DNA from: DASQHW01 sp963837155
GTDB taxonomy: Bacteria; Actinomycetota; Acidimicrobiia; IMCC26256; PALSA-610
Length of the DNA stretch: 64,000 nt
NCBI GenBank assembly: GCA_963837155.1
Contig: CAWIMB010000002.1
Span: 3,782,001-3,846,000, forward strand
Reading direction: 5' to 3'
The translations under genes and the position numbers were made by a program. The notes under the pieces are model-generated. The model did no database searches. It worked only from the letters and a program-made list of their open reading frames with translations, and was not told where the DNA came from. Positions 27,259-36,847 of the stretch are shown here, one piece after another; position 1 is the stretch's first letter; every line of letters begins with the position of its first letter.

Positions 27259-28737
27259 ATGACGCTTGTGAGTCGGGTGTTGCATCCAACGCCGATCGAA
27301 TCGCTCGACGAGTATGTCAACAACGGCGGTGGGAGCGGTTTGGAAGCGGCGCGCAAGCTCGACGCGGATGCGATCATCGCCGAAGTCGACGCGTCGGGTC
27401 TGCGGGGCCGGGGTGGGGCGGGGTTCCCGACGGGACGCAAGTGGCGCACCGTGCGCGACTACGCATCGCCGGTCGAACGGACGGCGGTCGTGGTGAATGC
27501 GGCCGAGGGCGAGCCCGGGACGTTCAAGGATCGGACGATCCTGCAGAACAATCCGTATCAGGTCCTCGAGGGCGCGCTGATCGCGGCTCGCGCGGTCGAC
27601 GCCGATCACATTGTCGTAGGCACGAAGGCTGCGTTCAAGATCGAAGTCGACCGGCTCCGGGGCGCGATCGCCGACCTCCAACGCGCCGGCTGGACCGACG
27701 GGATCGACATCGAACTGGTCCTCGGACCACACGAATATCTCTACGGAGAGGAAACCGCGCTCCTCGAAACGATCGACGGCCGCTACCCATTCCCCAGAAT
27801 CGCGCCGCCATACCGCCGAGGTGTCGACGAGGTCGTGGAGTCATCCGCCGATCTCGGAACCGGCAGCGGACTGTCGGCGCACGTCGAGATGGCCGGACCG
27901 AGCCATGAAACACCGGCGCCGCCAACGTTGGTCGACAACGTGGAAACGCTCGCCAACGTTGCACAGATCTTTGCGCAGGGCGCGGCGTGGTTCAGGAGTG
28001 TGGGCACCGCCGAATCGCCCGGCACGATCGTGTGCACCGTGACCGGCGCGACGCGCCATCACGGCGTCGGCGAGGTCGCCATCGGCACACCGCTCCGCGA
28101 CGTGATCGACGAGATCGGTGGCGGCGCGCGAGAAGGGCGGCGGATCCGGGCAGTGCTGCCGGGCGTGTCGAGCGCATTCATCCCGGCGTCGGCACTCGAC
28201 ACCCCGATCACCTACGAGGCGCTCGCCGCGATCGGCAGCGGCCTCGGCTCCGGTGGCTTCATGGTCTTCGATGACGCCGACGATCTGGTGGCCGTCGCGG
28301 CGGGCGTGGCGCGCTTCTTGGGTGTCGAGTCATGCGGGCAATGTTCGCCATGCAAGCTCGACGGGCTGCGTATTGCAACGTTGCTCGACGACGTGTGCCG
28401 GTCCGACGCCGGCGCAAACGACGTCGACGAGCTTCGAGACAGGATCGCGACCGTCGCCGACGGCGCGCGTTGTTCGCTCGCAATCCAGCAACAAGTTGTC
28501 GCCGCGAGCCTTCTCGACCACTTCGCCGACGACGTCGACGCGCACGTCAATCGCCATGCATCCCCAAGTCGCGTCCACCTCGTCGCCGAGCTCGTCGACA
28601 TCGACGACGGCGTCGCGCACATCGACGAGCATCACCGTGACAAGCAACCCGACTGGACCTACGGGACCACCGACTCGGGCAAGACTCCCGCTGAACGCCT
28701 CGGCGAACACCGGGAGCCGGAACAACTCGAAGACTGA
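27259..28737 (+). CDS. NuoF-like NADH-binding flavoprotein (51 kDa subunit family), stand-alone
   Basis: This 492-residue protein resembles the NADH/FMN/4Fe-4S subunit of complex I and of HoxF-type enzymes. Seen are the NADH/FMN site GLRGRGGAGFPTGRKW (residues about 48-63), GEPGTFKDRTIL, and the 4Fe-4S ligands ESCGQCSPCKL (about 357) with a fourth Cys in DGARCSLA. It has a C-terminal extension rich in His and acidic residues (VAHIDEHHRDKQ) not found in NuoF. No nuoE, nuoG or hydrogenase genes are nearby, so it probably serves another NAD(P)H-linked electron transfer. The electron partner is unknown. Confidence 0.85.
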   Translation: MTLVSRVLHPTPIESLDEYVNNGGGSGLEAARKLDADAIIAEVDASGLRGRGGAGFPTGRKWRTVRDYASPVERTAVVVNAAEGEPGTFKDRTILQNNPYQVLEGALIAARAVDADHIVVGTKAAFKIEVDRLRGAIADLQRAGWTDGIDIELVLGPHEYLYGEETALLETIDGRYPFPRIAPPYRRGVDEVVESSADLGTGSGLSAHVEMAGPSHETPAPPTLVDNVETLANVAQIFAQGAAWFRSVGTAESPGTIVCTVTGATRHHGVGEVAIGTPLRDVIDEIGGGAREGRRIRAVLPGVSSAFIPASALDTPITYEALAAIGSGLGSGGFMVFDDADDLVAVAAGVARFLGVESCGQCSPCKLDGLRIATLLDDVCRSDAGANDVDELRDRIATVADGARCSLAIQQQVVAASLLDHFADDVDAHVNRHASPSRVHLVAELVDIDDGVAHIDEHHRDKQPDWTYGTTDSGKTPAERLGEHREPEQLED

Positions 28738-28757
28738 CGCGTCCTGCGTCGACGCGT
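28737..28757. terminator. Short hairpin between convergent genes
   Basis: ACGCGTC and GACGCGT form a perfect 7-bp stem with a 7-nt loop, placed between the convergent NuoF-like and serine-hydrolase genes. It is short and lacks a T-run, so it is only a candidate. Confidence 0.35.
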
Positions 28758-28763
28758 TGCGGG

Positions 28764-29902
28764 TCAGGCGTCGATCGCGGCGTAAGCGGCGGCCCAGAAG
28801 TCGGTCACCACTTCCGTCGGCTCCGGCGACGTCATCGCCCGCTGCGTCAACAAGATCACGGTGAGACCGACCGCGGGATCGGTGCGCCAGGTGGTGCCGG
28901 TGCCCCCGTCCCAGCCGTAGCCGCCGGGCACGCCCGTCGACCCGTCGCCGGCCGGCACCGACATCATCAGTCCCCAACCGCTGTGGTCACCGACGAACAC
29001 CGCGTTCTCGGCGCGTTCCTCCGCCGTCATGCGGTCGATCATCATCAGCCGCACGGACTCCGGCGAGAGGAGTTCGCCCCCGTCCGCCGCGAGCATCGCC
29101 GTGAACGCCCACAGGTCATCGACCGTCGACACCAACCAGCCGGCGGCGCTGGGCATCTTCGGCGGTGTCGACCACCACCCGCTGGGGCGATCGAGCAGCC
29201 GCAGCTCGCCGTTCTCGCCGTTCTCGCCGTCGGGCGAGTACTGCGTCGTGAAGCGGCCGAGCTTCTCGGCCGGAGCGGAAAAGCCGGTGTCCACCATGCC
29301 GAGGGGTTCGAACACGCGCTCACGCAGCACGTCGGCGATGGGCGCACCCGCAACGCGTTCGATCAGCACGCCCGCGACCTGCGCGCCGGTGTTGTAGCGC
29401 CATCCCGCGCCGGGCTGGTGGAGCAGCGGCAAGCGGCCGAGCGCGGCGATCCACGCATCGGGCGTGAGATCGGTCGGCGGCCAAGGCTGCATATACGTCT
29501 TGAGGTCCAGCTCGCGCTCGGCCCGCTGGATCGGGTACGTGTCGGGCATCGCCATCACCGTGCCGTAGCCGAGGTGGAACGAGAGCACGTCCTCGACGGT
29601 GATCGGTCGCTGGGCCGGCACCGTGTCGTCGATGTCCGAGGCAAGCGTGCGCAGGACTCGGGGTTCGGCGAGCTCGGGCAGCCAGCGGTCGACGGCGTCG
29701 TCGAGCGCCATCGCATGCGGAAGATCGCATCGCGCCCGATCGGCTCGGCGTCGCCGAAGTCCTTGTGCCCGATGGCTTCGACGTGCACGTCGTCGCCACA
29801 CGCCACGAGCGCAACGATCCCGGGCATGTCGCCGCGCTCGACATGGCGCGCCAGCGCCGTGTGCAGCGCCCGTGCCCCCTGCTCCGTGAGCCCTCGCGCC
29901 AT
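28764..29902 (-). pseudogene. Serine hydrolase (class C beta-lactamase family) lacking its SxxK segment
   Basis: The gene encodes a penicillin-binding-protein-like serine hydrolase. The N-terminus (ATG 29902, MARGLTEQGARALHTALARH) runs to GRDAIFRM. The rest, from MALDDAVDRWLPELAEP onward, is in another frame and carries YNTG (Y-x-N motif) and GWDGGTGTTW (third motif). Relatives have a stretch of about 20-25 residues with Ser-x-x-Lys between IFR and LDD; here it is missing at about 29712 and the frame is broken. The catalytic Ser and Lys are therefore absent. A deletion between short GC repeats or an assembly collapse would explain it. Confidence 0.75.
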
Positions 29903-29926
29903 GACTTCCCTCCCTCGGCAAACTCG

Positions 29927-31609
29927 TCACCCTTCAGACTTCGCCTGGAGGCGAGACTCATCGGCAGCTGGGTCAAATGAGGTGTGCTCTTCCGCGCTCG
30001 GCGAGTTGCGCGCGCGCAAGGTCGCAACGTCGTCGGGTGTCAACGCGCGAAAGCTCGGGTCGCGGCCTGGTCGCCACCAGATCGGGTCCGCGCACTCCCA
30101 GTGCTCGTGGCGGAGGACGCGCTTCAGCACCTTCTGCGTCGCAGTTGACGGCAGGTGCTCGGTCACCCGTACGAAGCGTGGCATCCACTTGGGTGAGAAG
30201 TCGGGCTGCGCGGCGAGGAACTCGGCAAACGCGCTCGGATCGAAGACGGAACCGTCGCGCAGGTGCAGCGCGGCCATGACCTCGTCGCCGACATCGATCG
30301 CCGGCACCGCGTACACCGCGGCGAGGACGACGTCCGGGTGGCGGGCGAGCACGAGCTCGACCGAGGTCGCGGCAAAGTTCTCGCCGTCGACGCGGAGCCA
30401 GTCGTCGGACCGGCCCGCGAAATAGAAGTAGCCCTGCTCGTCGCGGTATCCGAGGTCGCCCGTCCAGTACACGCCGTCGCGCACACGCTCGGCGTCGGCT
30501 TCGGGGTTGTTGTAATAGCCCTCGAAACCGCCGGCGCCGTCGAGGTTCACGATCTCGCCGATCGCGACGTCCGCGTTGACGAGCCGCCCCGCCGCGTCGA
30601 ACTGCGCGGGTGGGCACTCCGTGCCGGTCTCGGGATCGCGGATGCCGGCGCGGATCGGCGCGACCGGTAAGCCAAGTGACCCTTTCGGTGCGTCGGGGGT
30701 GCGACCCATGTTCAAGCCGCCCTCCGTCGAGCCGTATCCGTCGGCCACGATGCAACCGAACCGGCGTGCGAACCGCTCGACGTCGCGCGGTCCCGCCTCG
30801 TTCCCGAACGCGACTCGCAATGGATTGTCGGCATCGTCGGCGCGTTCGGGGGTGGCCAGGATGTAGCTGAGGGGTTTGCCGACGTAGTTGAAGAACGTGA
30901 CGCCGTACCGGCGAACGTCGGGCAGGAAATTCGTGGCCGAGAAGCGGCGGCGGAGCACGCCGGTTGCGCCGGACGCGAGCACGTTGGTGAACCCGGCGAC
31001 CGCCGCGTTGGAATGGAAGAGCGGCATCACCGAGTAGCAGACGTCGTCGGGACCGAGCGCGAACATCTCCGCCAACTTCGCTCCGTAGGCCGCGAGCCGC
31101 CCGTGCCCCATCCGCACTGCCTTGGGGGCGCCGGTTGTACCCGACGTGAAGATCAGCATGAACGTGTCGGTCGGCGCGACACTCGCCGGCGGCAGTGAGA
31201 CGCCGGCAAACGGCGCGAGCGACTCTGCCCAGCCCGGTTCGTCGACGACGAGCGCGCCGACGTCGGCGCCGTCGAGCATCTCGCGGTATCTGGATTCGGT
31301 CACGACGAACGCACAGTCGGTGTGCGCGATGTCGCGCCTGAGCTCGGCACCGCGGCGCGTCGGGTTGATCCCGACGACGGTGGCTCCCGCGAGTGCCGCG
31401 CCGCAGAGCGTGAACCAGAACTCGGGAACATTGTCGAGTAGCACGCCGATGTGGAACGGCGCGTCCACGGGCGCGTGGGCGCGGAAGAACGCAGCCCGCG
31501 CCGCGGCCGTCCGGACAACGTCATCCCACGTCCACGACGCGTCCTCAAAGCGCAGTCCGACGCGCGGGTCACCAGCGCGCGCCCGTACCAACGCGTCGAT
31601 GGTCGTCAT
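29927..31609 (-). CDS. Acyl-CoA synthetase (FadD17-like class I adenylate-forming enzyme)
   Basis: This 560-residue enzyme has the P-loop MLIFTSGTTGAPKAV, DGYGSTEGG (A5), VYWTGDLGYRD (A7), SDDWLRVDGEN (A8) and the C-terminal Lys in ATQKVLKRVLR. It activates a carboxylic acid to acyl-CoA; a fatty or steroid side-chain acid is likely but unproven. The start is ATG 31609. The last part of the gene is strongly similar in DNA to the relic at 40966-41094. The upstream gene is divergent. It is intact. Confidence 0.88.
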   Translation of the reverse strand: MTTIDALVRARAGDPRVGLRFEDASWTWDDVVRTAAARAAFFRAHAPVDAPFHIGVLLDNVPEFWFTLCGAALAGATVVGINPTRRGAELRRDIAHTDCAFVVTESRYREMLDGADVGALVVDEPGWAESLAPFAGVSLPPASVAPTDTFMLIFTSGTTGAPKAVRMGHGRLAAYGAKLAEMFALGPDDVCYSVMPLFHSNAAVAGFTNVLASGATGVLRRRFSATNFLPDVRRYGVTFFNYVGKPLSYILATPERADDADNPLRVAFGNEAGPRDVERFARRFGCIVADGYGSTEGGLNMGRTPDAPKGSLGLPVAPIRAGIRDPETGTECPPAQFDAAGRLVNADVAIGEIVNLDGAGGFEGYYNNPEADAERVRDGVYWTGDLGYRDEQGYFYFAGRSDDWLRVDGENFAATSVELVLARHPDVVLAAVYAVPAIDVGDEVMAALHLRDGSVFDPSAFAEFLAAQPDFSPKWMPRFVRVTEHLPSTATQKVLKRVLRHEHWECADPIWWRPGRDPSFRALTPDDVATLRARNSPSAEEHTSFDPAADESRLQAKSEG

Positions 31610-31745
31610 CCCGCGATCATCCCATCGCGGACCGATGCAACACGACTCGAGCGTCAAGCACCGAATCCGGAACTTTGACCCGGTGCGCGGGGGCCAGCCT
31701 GGTGAGACGATGTGCCGAAGTCACAGAATTCACAGAGGGGCAGCA

Positions 31746-32810
31746 ATGCTGACGATCGAGCGACGCAGACGGCGGGGGCTGATCGCGAGTGCAACCGCGA
31801 TTGCGATCGCCGTTCCTTCCGTCGCCGTGGTCGGGCCTGCATCGGCGTCGGCCGCGTCCGTCCCGCACCGCGCGGTTCCCAACGTGATCATCGACACCGA
31901 CCTTTCACGGTGGTGGGATGACGCGACCGCGATCGGACTCGCCAACATCTTGCAGCAGCGGAACAAGATCCACATTCTCGGGATCGTGTCGGATGTCCCG
32001 AACCGCGCCGCGGTCGCGGCGATCGATGCCATCAATACGGCCTACGGCCACGGACACATTCCGATCGGCGCCGTCGCGAACAGCAATGCCGACACCTTCC
32101 CGCACGGCTACACCGACGAGCTGGCGCGCCGCCTTCCGCACTCGGTTCGCAACAGCAACGATGTCCCCAACGCGGTGTCGCTCTACCGTCATTTGTTGGA
32201 GCGCGCGCCCGACCACAGCGTCACCATCGTCTCGTCGGGCGGCTACACGAACCTGGCGGGGTTGCTGGCTTCGCGCCCGCACGGCCGCGCGCATACCGGG
32301 CGAGTCCTGGTCACCAAGAAAGTGAAACGACTTGTGATCATGGATGGGCTCTTTCCGAACGGTGGCCCAGCATTCACGAACCAGAGGCTCGACCTGGCGG
32401 CGGCCGCAGCCGTCGTCGGCGGTGAAGGAAGACCAGGGTGGCCAACCCCGATCGCATGGGTCGACGGGTTCGGTGGGCTTGCCACGTTGGTCGGCGGAAG
32501 CTTGTGCGCGACCGCGGCGGCCGACAACCCGATGCGCATCGTGTACGAGAAGTTGTTCGCGTGCGGACCGCCGGGAGACGGCGACTGGGATGCACCCACG
32601 CTCTTGTGGGCGATCGGCGACATCCCACGCGCATTCACCAAGCTCGGTCGAGGCGGCTCGGCCGTGATCAACGCGTCGGGCGGCCTGTCGTGGCAGGACG
32701 GTTCAGCTCGTCGCCACGACTTCTACGTGCACGTGGTCGACCAAGCGAAACTCAACCGCCGCATTGATCGACTCCTGCCGCTCGGTGCTCGAGCTCGGTG
32801 TACTAGGTGA
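31746..32810 (+). CDS. Exported nucleoside hydrolase-like protein
   Basis: This 354-residue protein has an N-terminal signal segment (IASATAIAIAVPSVAVVG followed by Ala/Ser-rich cleavage sites) and then NVIIDTDLSRWWDDATAI, a form of the Ca-binding Asp cluster of inosine-uridine nucleoside N-ribohydrolases. Relatives usually have a shorter DTDxGxDD; here the spacing between the Asp pairs is longer. VIMDGLFPNGGPAF and HDFYVHVVD are further family-like segments. A GAGGGG site precedes ATG 31746. It probably acts outside the membrane on nucleosides, but the altered Asp cluster makes activity uncertain. Confidence 0.75.
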   Translation: MLTIERRRRRGLIASATAIAIAVPSVAVVGPASASAASVPHRAVPNVIIDTDLSRWWDDATAIGLANILQQRNKIHILGIVSDVPNRAAVAAIDAINTAYGHGHIPIGAVANSNADTFPHGYTDELARRLPHSVRNSNDVPNAVSLYRHLLERAPDHSVTIVSSGGYTNLAGLLASRPHGRAHTGRVLVTKKVKRLVIMDGLFPNGGPAFTNQRLDLAAAAAVVGGEGRPGWPTPIAWVDGFGGLATLVGGSLCATAAADNPMRIVYEKLFACGPPGDGDWDAPTLLWAIGDIPRAFTKLGRGGSAVINASGGLSWQDGSARRHDFYVHVVDQAKLNRRIDRLLPLGARARCTR

Positions 32811-33693
32811 CCGCGCTCTGCGCCCGCGCCGCGTGCTCGGTCACGAGGCTCACGAGCTGATCCCAGAACTGCGGTGGGTAGTCGTGGCCCATCCCGTCGA
32901 TCAACACCAAGCGAGCGCCGGGGATCGCCTCGGCGGTGCGCCGGCCACCGCTCGCATCGATGAGCTTGTCTTCGGTTCCGTGCAGGACGAGCGTGGGGAT
33001 GCGCACGCCGCCGAGCGCCGCGGTACGGCTCGACCCTGAAACGATCGCCATCGTTTGGCGCGCCTGTCCGGCCGGATCGAAGCACCGGTCGAACGCGGCA
33101 CCCGCGAACGCGCGCAGACGTTCCTCGTCGTAGTACGCGGGGCTCCCCCACGTGCGAATGGCGTCGAGGTGACGAGCGATATAGCTCTCGCGGTCGGTCG
33201 GTGGCCTGGACATGAAGAGCTGATGCGCCTCGGGCGAGGATTGTCCGACGTCGGCGTCGCCGGTCGTCGACATCACCGACGTCATCGACAGCAGCCGACC
33301 GGGATGATCGATCGCCATCGTCTGCACGATCATGCCGCCCATCGAAAAGCCCATGACGTGTGCGCGCGCCATTCCCGCCGCGTCGAGCACCGCGATCGCG
33401 TCGTTCGCCATGTCGTGCACCGTGTACGGCGGCGCCGGTTCCCTTCCCTCCGTTCGGGCCTTCACGATGCTCGCCAGATCAGGAGCCACGTGCGCGAACT
33501 TCGTCGAGAGACCAACGTCGCGGTTGTCGAAACGCACGACGAAGAACCCTTCGGCCACGTGCTTCTCGCACCAGACTTCGCTGAAGTTGATGCACTGGCT
33601 TCCCAAACCGTTCACCAGCAGCAACGCCGGGTCGGACGGCTTCCCGAACGTCTCGTAGTACAGCTCGACGTCGCCGTTGTGCGTGTACGGCAT
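32803..33693 (-). CDS. Alpha/beta hydrolase
   Basis: This 296-residue alpha/beta hydrolase has LLLVNGLGSQCINF (oxyanion region), VRFDNRDVGLST, the nucleophile elbow GFSMGG (residues about 115-120), Asp in HGTEDKLID and His in DGMGHDYP. It resembles aclacinomycin methylesterase-type proteins. It overlaps the convergent nucleoside hydrolase stop by 8 nt. The substrate is unknown. Confidence 0.88.
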   Translation of the reverse strand: MPYTHNGDVELYYETFGKPSDPALLLVNGLGSQCINFSEVWCEKHVAEGFFVVRFDNRDVGLSTKFAHVAPDLASIVKARTEGREPAPPYTVHDMANDAIAVLDAAGMARAHVMGFSMGGMIVQTMAIDHPGRLLSMTSVMSTTGDADVGQSSPEAHQLFMSRPPTDRESYIARHLDAIRTWGSPAYYDEERLRAFAGAAFDRCFDPAGQARQTMAIVSGSSRTAALGGVRIPTLVLHGTEDKLIDASGGRRTAEAIPGARLVLIDGMGHDYPPQFWDQLVSLVTEHAARAQSAVT

Positions 33694-33715
33694 CTCTTAC
33701 TCCTCGGATCGGAGC

Positions 33716-34141
33716 TCAGGCGAGCGTCACGTCGAGCGTGATCGTCGTTCCGGTGAGCGCCTTGCTCACGGGACAGTTCAGTTTCGCGCCTTCCGCCGCC
33801 TCGGCGAACTGCTCGACCGAGACGCCGGGCACAACGCCCCGCACGGTGAGATGGATACCGGTGATGCCCTCGCCGGGCTGGAAGGTCACATCCGCATTTG
33901 TGTCCAGCGCCTCGGGCGCATTCCCGGCTTGGGCGAGGGCGTGCGACAACGCCATCGAGTAGCACGCGGAATGAGCCGCGGCGATGAGCTCTTCGGGACT
34001 TGTGCGCCCATTCGGGTCCTGAGACCGAGACGCCCATGTCACGTCGTAGCTTCCAAGTCCCGAAGAATCGAGGGTGACACTGCCGGCGCCCTCCATCAGA
34101 GAACCTTCCCAGTGTGCGGTTGCGCGGCGCGTCGTTGCCAT
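33716..34141 (-). CDS. OsmC-family peroxiredoxin-like protein
   Basis: This 141-residue OsmC/Ohr-fold protein has both catalytic cysteines, in SACYSMALSHAL and KLNCPVSKAL, and the start MATTRRATAHWEGSLMEG typical of OsmC. It reduces organic hydroperoxides with thiol cofactors. It lies 22 nt upstream of the alpha/beta hydrolase on the same strand and may be cotranscribed with it. Confidence 0.92.
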   Translation of the reverse strand: MATTRRATAHWEGSLMEGAGSVTLDSSGLGSYDVTWASRSQDPNGRTSPEELIAAAHSACYSMALSHALAQAGNAPEALDTNADVTFQPGEGITGIHLTVRGVVPGVSVEQFAEAAEGAKLNCPVSKALTGTTITLDVTLA

Positions 34142-34241
34142 GAAACGAACCTTCCTCGACGAATCGATGCTGGTGGACCGAGAACCCGGGGCCGCATGCT
34201 AACCACCCGATGTCGATACCAATGGGGCGTGCCAGGTCGAT

Positions 34242-35177
34242 TCAGGAGTCCTCGAGGAGCGGCAGCACCTGTTCCGCGAAGAGCTCGAGCTGACGGCGCT
34301 CGTCGTGGACCGGCCAGATGAACACGCGCTGGACGCCGGCATCGCGAAAGCGGATCAACCGCTCGGCGAACGCTTCCGGCGGCCCGACGGGAAGACGCTC
34401 GCGCAACATCTCCTCGGGTCGGTGAATAGTTGGCACCAGCCGATCTCGAAAGATTGCATCCGCTTCCGAGCTGCTCTCGGTGATGTAGCACCACATGGTG
34501 GCGAGCGCATTCGGGAAGCCGTCCGGTTCTCGTCCACGCGCGAGAAGTTCGCCCCGCAGCTGCGACCACGCCACTGCGAAGTCGTTCGGTGTCGTGTTGT
34601 ACGCGGAGGCGAGCCACCCGTCTGCAAGCCGCGCGACGCGTCGCAGTCCGGCATCGGACCCCCAACTCCCGATCCAGATTGGCGGACCTTCGGGACGAAT
34701 GGGTGAGGGTTGCAGATCGATTCCCGCAGTGGCGTAGAAGCGACCGACGAACGGCGGTTCTGCGTGCTGCCAGAGCGCGCGCAGCGCCTGGATAGCTTCG
34801 TCGAAACGAGCCCATCGTTCGTCGAAGTCGATGCCGGCGGCCGCGTAGTCCTCCTTCGACGATCCCGGCGCCACCGCGACGACAAGTCTTCCGTCGGAGA
34901 GTCGATCAATCGCGGCGAGCGTCTTCGCCAAGGGAATCGGTCCCCGCACGACGGGAAGTGCGACGGTCGTGGCGAGGGTCATCGTGCCTGCATGGCTGAC
35001 GACGGCTGCCAACGCCGTCGGACCGTCGAGCCACGGAACCGAGAAGACCATGTGGTCGTTGACGGACACGGCCGCGAAGCCCAGTCGCTCCGCCGCGGAC
35101 ACGTATTCGACGAGATGCGTGAGCGTGTAGGGATGACCGCCGAAATCCATCAACGGTAAGTGCGCGCCGAAGTCCAC
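34242..35177 (-). CDS. LLM-class (probably F420-dependent) oxidoreductase
   Basis: This 311-residue luciferase-like enzyme has FGAHLPLMDFGGHPYTLTHL, VSVNDHMVFSVPWLDG, ALPVVRGPIPLAKTLAAIDRL and GRLVVAVAPGSSKEDYAAAG. The pattern suits F420-using members. GTG 35177 is chosen over the start 14 codons upstream because GAGGCGGGG lies just before it. The substrate is unknown. It is divergent from the reductase-like gene at 35304. Confidence 0.85.
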   Translation of the reverse strand: MDFGAHLPLMDFGGHPYTLTHLVEYVSAAERLGFAAVSVNDHMVFSVPWLDGPTALAAVVSHAGTMTLATTVALPVVRGPIPLAKTLAAIDRLSDGRLVVAVAPGSSKEDYAAAGIDFDERWARFDEAIQALRALWQHAEPPFVGRFYATAGIDLQPSPIRPEGPPIWIGSWGSDAGLRRVARLADGWLASAYNTTPNDFAVAWSQLRGELLARGREPDGFPNALATMWCYITESSSEADAIFRDRLVPTIHRPEEMLRERLPVGPPEAFAERLIRFRDAGVQRVFIWPVHDERRQLELFAEQVLPLLEDS

Positions 35178-35303
35178 GTCGTCCCCGCCTCGTTCGATAT
35201 GTCGAACACTCTGCCACACGGTGCGTGCAATTGCCCACCGGGATGCGGTTGACTGCGAGCCTCATCGGAGCGTCCACAACACGAACCGGCGTCAGGAGCA
35301 GAG

Positions 35304-35897
35304 ATGCGCATCGTCATCAGTGACTTCATGAGCCTGGACGGTGTCGTCCAGGCGCCCGGCGGACGCGAAGAAGACACCGACGGCGGTTTCGAGAATGGCG
35401 GTTGGTCCATGCCGTTCTTCGACCCGGAGTCGATGGGCGCCGCGATCGGTGAAGTGATGGAGACAACGGACGCACTGTTGTTCGGACGGCGCACGTGGCA
35501 GACGATGGCGGCCGCGTGGCCGGGTCGCGCCGGCGATCCCTTTGCCGATCGCATGAACGAGATACCGAAGTACGTCGCGTCTCGCACGCTGACGCAGGAC
35601 GACCTCTTCTGGTCCAACTCGACGCTGCTCTCCGCGGACGATGCGATTGGCGCGGTGCGCGAACTACGAGCACGCGCCGGCGGCGACATTCAAGTCATGG
35701 GCAGCTCGTCGCTCGCCGCGCAGCTCATCAACAACGATCTCGTCGACGAGTACCACCTGATGATCGAACCGATCGTGCTCGGCGGCGGCAAGCGACTGTT
35801 CCCCGACGACGGCCACGCACGCGCGCTCGAGCTCGTGTCGACGTCGACATCGAAAACGGGCGTGCTCATCTGTACCTATCGACCTGCCAGTGAATGA
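35304..35897 (+). CDS. Dihydrofolate reductase-family (RibD C-terminal-like) protein
   Basis: This 197-residue protein has the RibD_C/DHFR-like pattern: MRIVISDFMSLDGVVQAPGG at the start, LLFGRRTWQTM, IQVMGSSSLAAQLI and EPIVLGGGKRLF. Such proteins bind NADPH and reduce pterin-like or other small substrates. The stop is followed 10 nt later by the next LLM gene, so the two form a pair. Its physiological substrate is unknown. Confidence 0.88.
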   Translation: MRIVISDFMSLDGVVQAPGGREEDTDGGFENGGWSMPFFDPESMGAAIGEVMETTDALLFGRRTWQTMAAAWPGRAGDPFADRMNEIPKYVASRTLTQDDLFWSNSTLLSADDAIGAVRELRARAGGDIQVMGSSSLAAQLINNDLVDEYHLMIEPIVLGGGKRLFPDDGHARALELVSTSTSKTGVLICTYRPASE

Positions 35898-35907
35898 GGA
35901 GCACATC

Positions 35908-36828
35908 ATGCGCATCGGCATAACCGGGGGTGGCGCGACCGCCGACCGCATTGTCCAGCAGGCGGTTGACGCCGAGGCGGACGGCTTCACGAGCCTCTGG
36001 TACACGAGCGCGGTCTTCGGTGACCCGCTCGTCGCGATCGCCCTCGCCGGGCGCGCCACCAGCACGATCGAGCTCGGCACGTCGGTGCTGCAGACATACA
36101 CGTGTCACCCCGTCCTGCAGGCGAACCGCGGCGCGTCTACTGCCGCAACCATGGGCCGCGCCGGGCTCACCCTCGGCGTCGGTCCGTCGCACCAACCGGT
36201 GATCGAGGGCGCGTACGGCCTGTCGTACGAGAACGTCGGTGCGCACACGGAGGAGTACGTCACGGTGCTCAGTGCGCTCTTGCGCGGCGAGGGTGCGCGC
36301 CATCGCGGCACGCACTTCCGTGTCGACATCCCGGTTGTCAACACTCCCCCACAACCGGTGCGCGTGATGCTTTCAGCACTGGCTCCCCGGCTCCTGCGCG
36401 TGGCAGGCGAGCTGACCGACGGAACGATCTTGTGGATGGCCAACGCGCGCTCGATCGAGACCCACGTGGCCCCGAAGATCAATGCGGCCGCGAACGCGGC
36501 TGGACGACCGGCGCCACGCATCGTCGCAGGCCTCCCTGTCGCCGTGCACGATGACACGGCCGTTGCACGCGAGACCGCAGCCAAAACCTTCGCCGGCTAT
36601 GGCGAGCTGCCGAACTACCGCCGCATCCTTGACATCGGTGGCGCACCGGGACCGGGCGACGCCGCAATCGTCGGCAATGAAACTGCGGTGACTGCCCGGA
36701 TCCAGACCTTGCTCGATGCCGGCGCGACGGATGTGTGGGCCGCGCCGTTCCCTGTCGGCGACGATCGCGCCGCGTCTCGCACACGCACACGCGCGCTGTT
36801 GAAGGAGCTCGCGGCGGCGGGCTCGTAA
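35908..36828 (+). CDS. LLM-class F420-dependent oxidoreductase
   Basis: This 306-residue protein has MRIGITGGGATADRIVQQ, IELGTSVLQTYTCHPVLQA, LTLGVGPSHQPVIEGAYGL and TDGTILWMANARSIE, a pattern like the TIGR03564 F420 group. ATG 35908 (with GAGGA 7 nt upstream) is preferred to the ATG six codons earlier. It is paired with the DHFR-like gene. It is the third LLM enzyme in the window. The substrate is unknown. Confidence 0.88.
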   Translation: MRIGITGGGATADRIVQQAVDAEADGFTSLWYTSAVFGDPLVAIALAGRATSTIELGTSVLQTYTCHPVLQANRGASTAATMGRAGLTLGVGPSHQPVIEGAYGLSYENVGAHTEEYVTVLSALLRGEGARHRGTHFRVDIPVVNTPPQPVRVMLSALAPRLLRVAGELTDGTILWMANARSIETHVAPKINAAANAAGRPAPRIVAGLPVAVHDDTAVARETAAKTFAGYGELPNYRRILDIGGAPGPGDAAIVGNETAVTARIQTLLDAGATDVWAAPFPVGDDRAASRTRTRALLKELAAAGS

Positions 36829-36847
36829 CGTCCTCTTCTGTTGCGTC

